Part shown: in pieces, positions 18,122 to 21,181 of the stretch
Numbering within the stretch: position 1 is the first letter of the stretch
Layout of the letters: every line of letters starts with the position of its first letter
Assembly: GCA_015680685.1 (NCBI GenBank)
Contig: MNCI01015499.1
Coordinates: 2,586,790 to 2,607,970, forward strand
From: Gnetum montanum
Lineage: Eukaryota; Streptophyta; Gnetopsida; Gnetales; Gnetaceae
DNA length: 21,181 nt
Reading direction: 5' to 3'
Position numbers and translations under genes: made by a program
Notes under the pieces: model-generated
Database searches by the model: none
Seen by the model: only the letters and a program-made list of their open reading frames with translations
Told to the model about the DNA's origin: nothing

Positions 18122-18343
18122 ACTTCTTCATTACCTTCATGTCACTAGAGGATGTGTTGTTCAATTTTTATGTATTCATGTAATGGTATTCAATTTTGCA
18201 TTATGAACACCACCATTTTTTGGTAATTTGTTGAATTGTAGACTTAGGGACTCAATTTTTTCAAGTTAGTTTGTTTTGTTAAGAGTTGGTCAATAATTCC
18301 ATACCTTCTCAATTTTCTAAGTAAACTCGAGGACAAGTTTTCA
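18122..18343 (+). other. E1 3' untranslated stretch before the PPT
   Basis: This is a T-rich non-coding segment. Its last ~70 bp (CAATAATTCCATACC, then ACTCGAGGACAAG) align with E2 on the minus strand at 5090-5026 (CAATAATTCCATAC, ACTTGAGGATGAG). Confidence 0.65.
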
Positions 18344-18359
18344 TTTAGTCATGGGGGTA
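18344..18359 (+). promoter_or_regulatory. Polypurine tract of E1
   Basis: TTTAGTCATGGGGGTA is followed directly by the LTR end TGATGAG. It is nearly identical to the E2 PPT. Confidence 0.82.
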
Positions 18360-18395
18360 TGATGAGCATCAAAGTGTCATGTTGATCGACCCCCG

Positions 18396-18413
18396 TTGAC
18401 ATGGCCTTGTCAA
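18396..18413 (+). repeat. Near-palindrome in the E1 U3
   Basis: TTGACATGGCCTTGTCAA has perfect 6-bp arms (TTGACA/TGTCAA) around a near-palindromic centre. Related pieces (CCCCATTGACAAGG at about 18451) recur 55 bp on. These could be protein-binding sites of the LTR promoter. Confidence 0.55.
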
Positions 18414-18528
18414 TGTGCCCCCATCTATGAGGTCCCATTTACATGATCTTGCCCCATTGACAAGGTCATGTTGATGTAGTGTTTGCTACATCTATGGGGC
18501 CCTGCCAATGCAATACTATAGAAAAAAC

Positions 18529-18536
18529 TATAAATA
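18529..18536 (+). promoter_or_regulatory. TATA box of E1 3' LTR
   Basis: TATAAATA lies in the context ACTATAAATACAAG, about 90 bp downstream of the CTATGAGGTCCCAT box. Confidence 0.65.
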
Positions 18537-18707
18537 CAAGCTTCCAACCATGTTTATGGAGAGGAGAAGTCATAGTAGTAGCAGAGCTCTTGTAGTTTGT
18601 CCATTTGAAAGTTATAATATTTCTCTAAGTGCTTGTAGCAGGAGTCAAAAAGTGTACAAATCTTTATTCCAGCACTGTTGTACCTAAACCATACCAATAT
18701 GTAAGGT

Positions 18708-18713
18708 AATAAA
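18708..18713 (+). terminator. Poly(A) signal of E1 3' LTR
   Basis: AATAAA lies in GGTAATAAAGATAGG. E3 has GTAATAAAGATC at the same relative place. Confidence 0.6.
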
Positions 18714-19319
18714 GATAGGCCTTTTGATCAAACCTTGCAGCACATGAAATAGATTAATGACTTATTTATGCATTTACTATTTTCAATAAATATGCAATTA
18801 ATTACGGTAAATTATACTCTGGGAAATTACTTAATTAATAAAGCTAAATAGATTATGTACATTAGTATGACTACTTCAAGCATAAACACATATTCACTTG
18901 GTAATCCCAGTAGTTTTATTACTTGGTGCACCTAGTAGCATAGTGCTTGGTAACCCAGCAAAGGATATGTGAGTTTGGGATGTGTACAAAAAGTAGGACT
19001 AGATGCTTATGTTAAGATTAGTTAGAGATTAGTTAACTGGTTAACTTAGATTAGTTGTTAAATTATTCCATCTCTCTACTCTAAGCACCAAAGAACATAA
19101 AACATAAAATAATAAAAATCATATGCCTTGATTACACTTAACCATACCTTTGTACATCATAAGTGTAATTGGGAAGACAACAAATGACCTTAGGTCAAGG
19201 TTCACTTCCTAGAGGACTAGTGTATCAGAAACTATAGAGTCCACAGAATTTGACCAAATCGCTTGTGAACGCTTTGTGATTCCTCTGGTTGGGCATAGGG
19301 GTACCTCAATCATTCATCA

Positions 19320-19411
19320 GTTGAGTTGTCTAGGAAAAAGTGTAATTAAATTTTTATTAACAAAGTAATTAAATTATTAATTAAATTTTAACTTATGATT
19401 ACTTTTCTTAA
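19320..19411 (+). other. Joint between E1 and E3, with a PBS-like start
   Basis: The first bases after the E1 LTR, GTTGAGTTGTCTAGGA, contain TTGTCTAGGA, which matches nine of ten bases of TTGTCAAGGA in the E3 PBS. An LTR followed by a PBS is a 5'-LTR arrangement, although this LTR also follows a PPT. The rest is an AT-rich filler (TTAATTAAAT-type) without genes. Confidence 0.35.
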
Positions 19412-19437
19412 CTATGAGTTATCATTTTGTTGGTCAC

Positions 19438-19490
19438 GATATCACAATCGTGATATCGTAGCCTAGATGCAATATCGCGTATGTGATATT
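19438..19490 (+). repeat. U3 array of phased GATATY boxes (E3 LTR)
   Basis: GATATC at 19438 and 19452, AATATC at 19471 and GATATT at 19485 have spacings of 14, 19 and 14 bp. This is the same phasing as in both E2 LTRs. Confidence 0.75.
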
Positions 19491-19508
19491 GCAGCCTATC
19501 TTCTCATC

Positions 19509-19516
19509 TATAAATA
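19509..19516 (+). promoter_or_regulatory. TATA box of E3 5' LTR
   Basis: TATAAATA lies in the context CATCTATAAATAAGAGG, 19 bp after the U3 array, in the same context as E2. Confidence 0.7.
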
Positions 19517-19697
19517 AGAGGTAGAAAGATCTAGTAGGAAATTTCTGAGAGTTTTAGGAAGTTTACATTTTCAATAGTTTTTGTACATCAATTTTTCCTC
19601 TTAACCCTTTCTCCCAGTTCATGCCTACAGTGTGATGATTGTAATTGTACGACATTCTTATTCGAGTATGATGTACTTGGACACACACATGACCAGT

Positions 19698-19703
19698 AAT
19701 AAA
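19698..19703 (+). terminator. Poly(A) signal of E3 5' LTR
   Basis: AATAAA lies in CAGTAATAAAGATCAAG, the same core as in the other LTRs. Confidence 0.55.
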
Positions 19704-19977
19704 GATCAAGATTACTTCATCATTGCAGCATCCACTTAGCTTAATTATTTATTTATTTGTTATTTACTTCTTTCCTAGTTAATATCTCTCTACCCTTATC
19801 TCCTAGTAACGCGGAATGAGTACGACTTAATCACGAGCATTCAAGTGTGACTACTTGGTAATCCAGTAGCATACTTAGGCCATGCACTTGGTAATACTAG
19901 TGGTAGTTGTGCATGAGGTCCAAGATGTGTATGGATGATTAAGGAATGGATGCTCGTCGTAGTTAGGCTAGCATGGA

Positions 19978-20022
<45 letters not shown>
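19978..20022. repeat. (CT)n microsatellite in the E3 LTR
   Basis: About 45 bp of nearly pure CT dinucleotide lie here with one TTT interruption. It is absent from the other LTRs at this position, so it expanded in this copy. Length may vary between individuals or be affected by assembly. Confidence 0.95.
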
Positions 20023-20025
<3 letters not shown>

Positions 20026-20267
20026 GTTTAGTTGATATTATTTTCCATTAGCCCCAGGAGTAGCATTAGTATAGGAACACATAATACACCTCACTCTAGA
20101 CTAAACCATACATGACAAAGCTAATACTAGTCTAGGTGGGAAGACAGTGAACTGCGATCTACAACTGTCTAGAAACCACAACTAGCCCATCTATGGAGTT
20201 CGACTAGATCGTGCATGAAACACTCGTATTCGTATGGTTGAGTGTAGGGGTACCTCACCACTCATCA

Positions 20268-20287
20268 TTGGTGCTATTGTCAAGGAT
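20268..20287 (+). promoter_or_regulatory. Primer-binding site of E3 (tRNA-Asp type)
   Basis: TTGGTGCTATTGTCAAGGAT follows the LTR end directly. Against TTGGCGCCGTTGCCGGGGAT, 14 of 20 bases match. All six differences are C-to-T or G-to-A. Confidence 0.75.
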
Positions 20288-20312
20288 GGTGTTAGCTATC
20301 TAGATTACTTAT

Positions 20313-20348
20313 ATCATAAAGGGTCATTGTATCATAAAGGGTCATTGT
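20313..20348 (+). repeat. 18-bp perfect tandem duplication in the E3 leader
   Basis: ATCATAAAGGGTCATTGT occurs twice in direct succession (20313-20330 and 20331-20348) between the PBS and the gag start. Confidence 0.9.
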
Positions 20349-20358
20349 ACAGGAATTA

Positions 20359-21181
20359 ATGATATATCTTTTAGGAAGAAATAATTACAAAAAGTCACAT
20401 ACAAATTCACACACAATCTCACAACCATTCCTCTCCTACAAGACTATGATAACACCACATCTAGTGAGGCAATTCATTGGAGAACCAACAAATTATATGA
20501 AAATGAAGATTGGAGTGCATAATCTGAGGTGGCGGTTTCTTATAAACATAAACGAAGGCAACATCATCTTAACATATGAAAGCATAACTTACTCAATGAT
20601 GATGAACTCTTACTAGCCACTACAAGCCTAACGCAAATACAAGAGGCTATTTGAATCTCTCGTAGGCATTGTAAAGAGAGTCGCCTACCCAGGCTCAATT
20701 TAAACAACTTCCCCAATTTCTCAAAAGGCTATGACTTAGATCTGCCACAACATTTACAAGCCTTCTACGATGCCTGTGCATGGAACAACATTGATAATGG
20801 TTGGCAAAAATACAAGCTATTTCCTATGACACTTGTTGGCCAAGAAAAGATATGGTATAGATTGTTAAAACCAAATTCAATACAACGTTGGCCAACAATG
20901 GTAGAACTCTTTAACAAAAGATATCAAACTTACACAAGAGTGTCAGCCTTGAGGAAACAAATCCAAGAGTGGAAACAAGCACAGCATGAACCCTTGGACA
21001 TGGCCTTAGAAAGATATTATGCACTGTTAAACAATTGTCCAGGCCATGACTTCTCCGAGGAAAGGCTAATGTACCATATCATTGACAGGCTTCATGATGC
21101 AACAAGAGAAACCCTAGGGATGTATGCCCAAGGTCAACTATACAAACTATGAACACATCAATTCCAAGAGCTTATTAAGTG
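20359..21181 (+). pseudogene. E3 gag, 5' part
   Basis: ATG 20359 opens 85 codons (to TAG 20614-20616) that include an EGNIIL motif also seen in the E2 N-terminus. Shifted frames (20617-20825) precede the retrotransposon Gag domain, open from 20826 to TGA at 21150-21152. Its blocks match E2: IWYRLL, IQRWPTMVELFNKRYQ, ALRKQIQEWKQ, HEPLDMALERYYALLNNCPG, IIDRLHDATRETLGMYAQGQL. Compared with E2, E3 lacks about 600 bp of Ser/Pro- and His/Arg-rich sequence between the N-terminus and the Gag domain. The gene runs beyond the window. Confidence 0.85.

Larger units (their letters stand above)
13931..19319 (+). mobile_element. E1, right part (spacer, extra ORF, PPT, 3' LTR)
   Basis: E1 continues here after the E2 insertion. 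It holds the rest of the spacer, a U3-like promoter segment, a candidate intron, an extra ORF, a short 3' untranslated stretch, the PPT and the 3' LTR. The spacer alignment with E2 and the shared pre-PPT sequence tie this part to the left part of E1. Confidence 0.8.
18360..19319 (+). repeat. E1 3' LTR (960 bp)
   Basis: It starts TGATGAGCATC after the PPT and ends GGGGTACCTCAATCATTCATCA, matching E2 and E3 LTR ends (GGGGTACCTC...CTCATCA). The downstream half aligns with the other LTRs: TAAGCACCAAAGAACATAAA, AAATCATATGCCTTGA and TTGGGAAGACAACAA. U3 differs: it lacks the GATATC array and instead has CCCAT and TTGACA boxes. It contains a TATA box (18529) and a poly(A) signal (18708). The 5' LTR of E1 is outside the window. 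Confidence 0.87.
19412..20267 (+). repeat. E3 5' LTR (~856 bp)
   Basis: The right end is firm: GGGGTACCTCACCACTCATCA directly before the PBS. The left end is estimated from CTATGAGTTATCA at 19412, aligned to TGATGAGCATCA of E1; TGTTGG at 19428 is an alternative. It contains the GATATC array, a TATA box (19509), a poly(A) signal (19698), a long CT repeat and the shared terminal segment including GTTCGACTAGATCGTGCATGA. Confidence 0.82.
19412..21181 (+). mobile_element. E3, third family member, 5' part
   Basis: This copy lies in the same orientation as E1. It has a 5' LTR, a tRNA-Asp-type PBS, a leader and the start of gag, and it leaves the window at 21181. The Gag domain is clearly homologous to that of E2, and the U3 carries the same GATATC array. 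Confidence 0.88.

Noticed and set aside
15546-18164. Minus-strand open frames over the extra ORF (15546-15734, 16036-16221, 16458-16703, 16976-17185, 17946-18164)
   Set aside because: They are short and overlap the longer plus-strand frame, whose composition and helix pattern are coherent; no domain was seen in them.

Overview
The window looks like intergenic DNA from a large, repeat-rich seed-plant genome. No host gene could be supported. Everything recognisable belongs to at least three decayed copies of one Ty3/gypsy LTR-retrotransposon family. The gag, protease, RT and integrase motifs and a primer-binding site fitting tRNA-Asp place it near the Athila/Tat branch. A gymnosperm host is possible but cannot be proved from the sequence.

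Layout. Element E1 (+ strand) enters from the left with degenerate protease, RT, RNase H and integrase (1-3412) and a 3' spacer. At 4176/13931 it is split by a second, oppositely oriented copy, E2 (- strand, 4177-13930). E2 has two LTRs (4177-5009 and 13085-13930), a PBS, gag, pol and a PPT, and is flanked by GAATT/AAATT as a probable target-site duplication. E1 resumes at 13931 with the rest of its spacer, a U3-like promoter segment, a candidate intron and a ~2.9-kb extra reading frame (15265-18121). It ends with its PPT and 3' LTR (18360-19319). After a 92-bp AT-rich joint, a third copy, E3 (+ strand), begins with its 5' LTR (about 19412-20267), PBS and the start of gag, and runs off the right edge.

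How the parts fit. E2 gag, protease, RT and RNase H lie in one reading frame for about 3.8 kb and are broken almost only by point stops. LTRs share TGATGAG...CTCATCA-type ends, a TATAAATA box and an AATAAAGAT poly(A) signal. Their U3 regions differ: E2 and E3 carry a phased 14-bp GATATC array, while E1 carries CCCAT/TTGACA boxes. Damage is dominated by C-to-T/G-to-A transitions, as expected of long-methylated, silenced transposons.

Most notable are (i) the extra ORF between integrase and 3' LTR of E1, preceded by a U3-like promoter and a plausible 292-bp intron whose acceptor abuts the start codon, with the acceptor-ATG junction recurring in E2, and (ii) loss of the same two integrase catalytic residues in both E1 and E2. 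Boundaries were read by eye; no alignment or database search was run.
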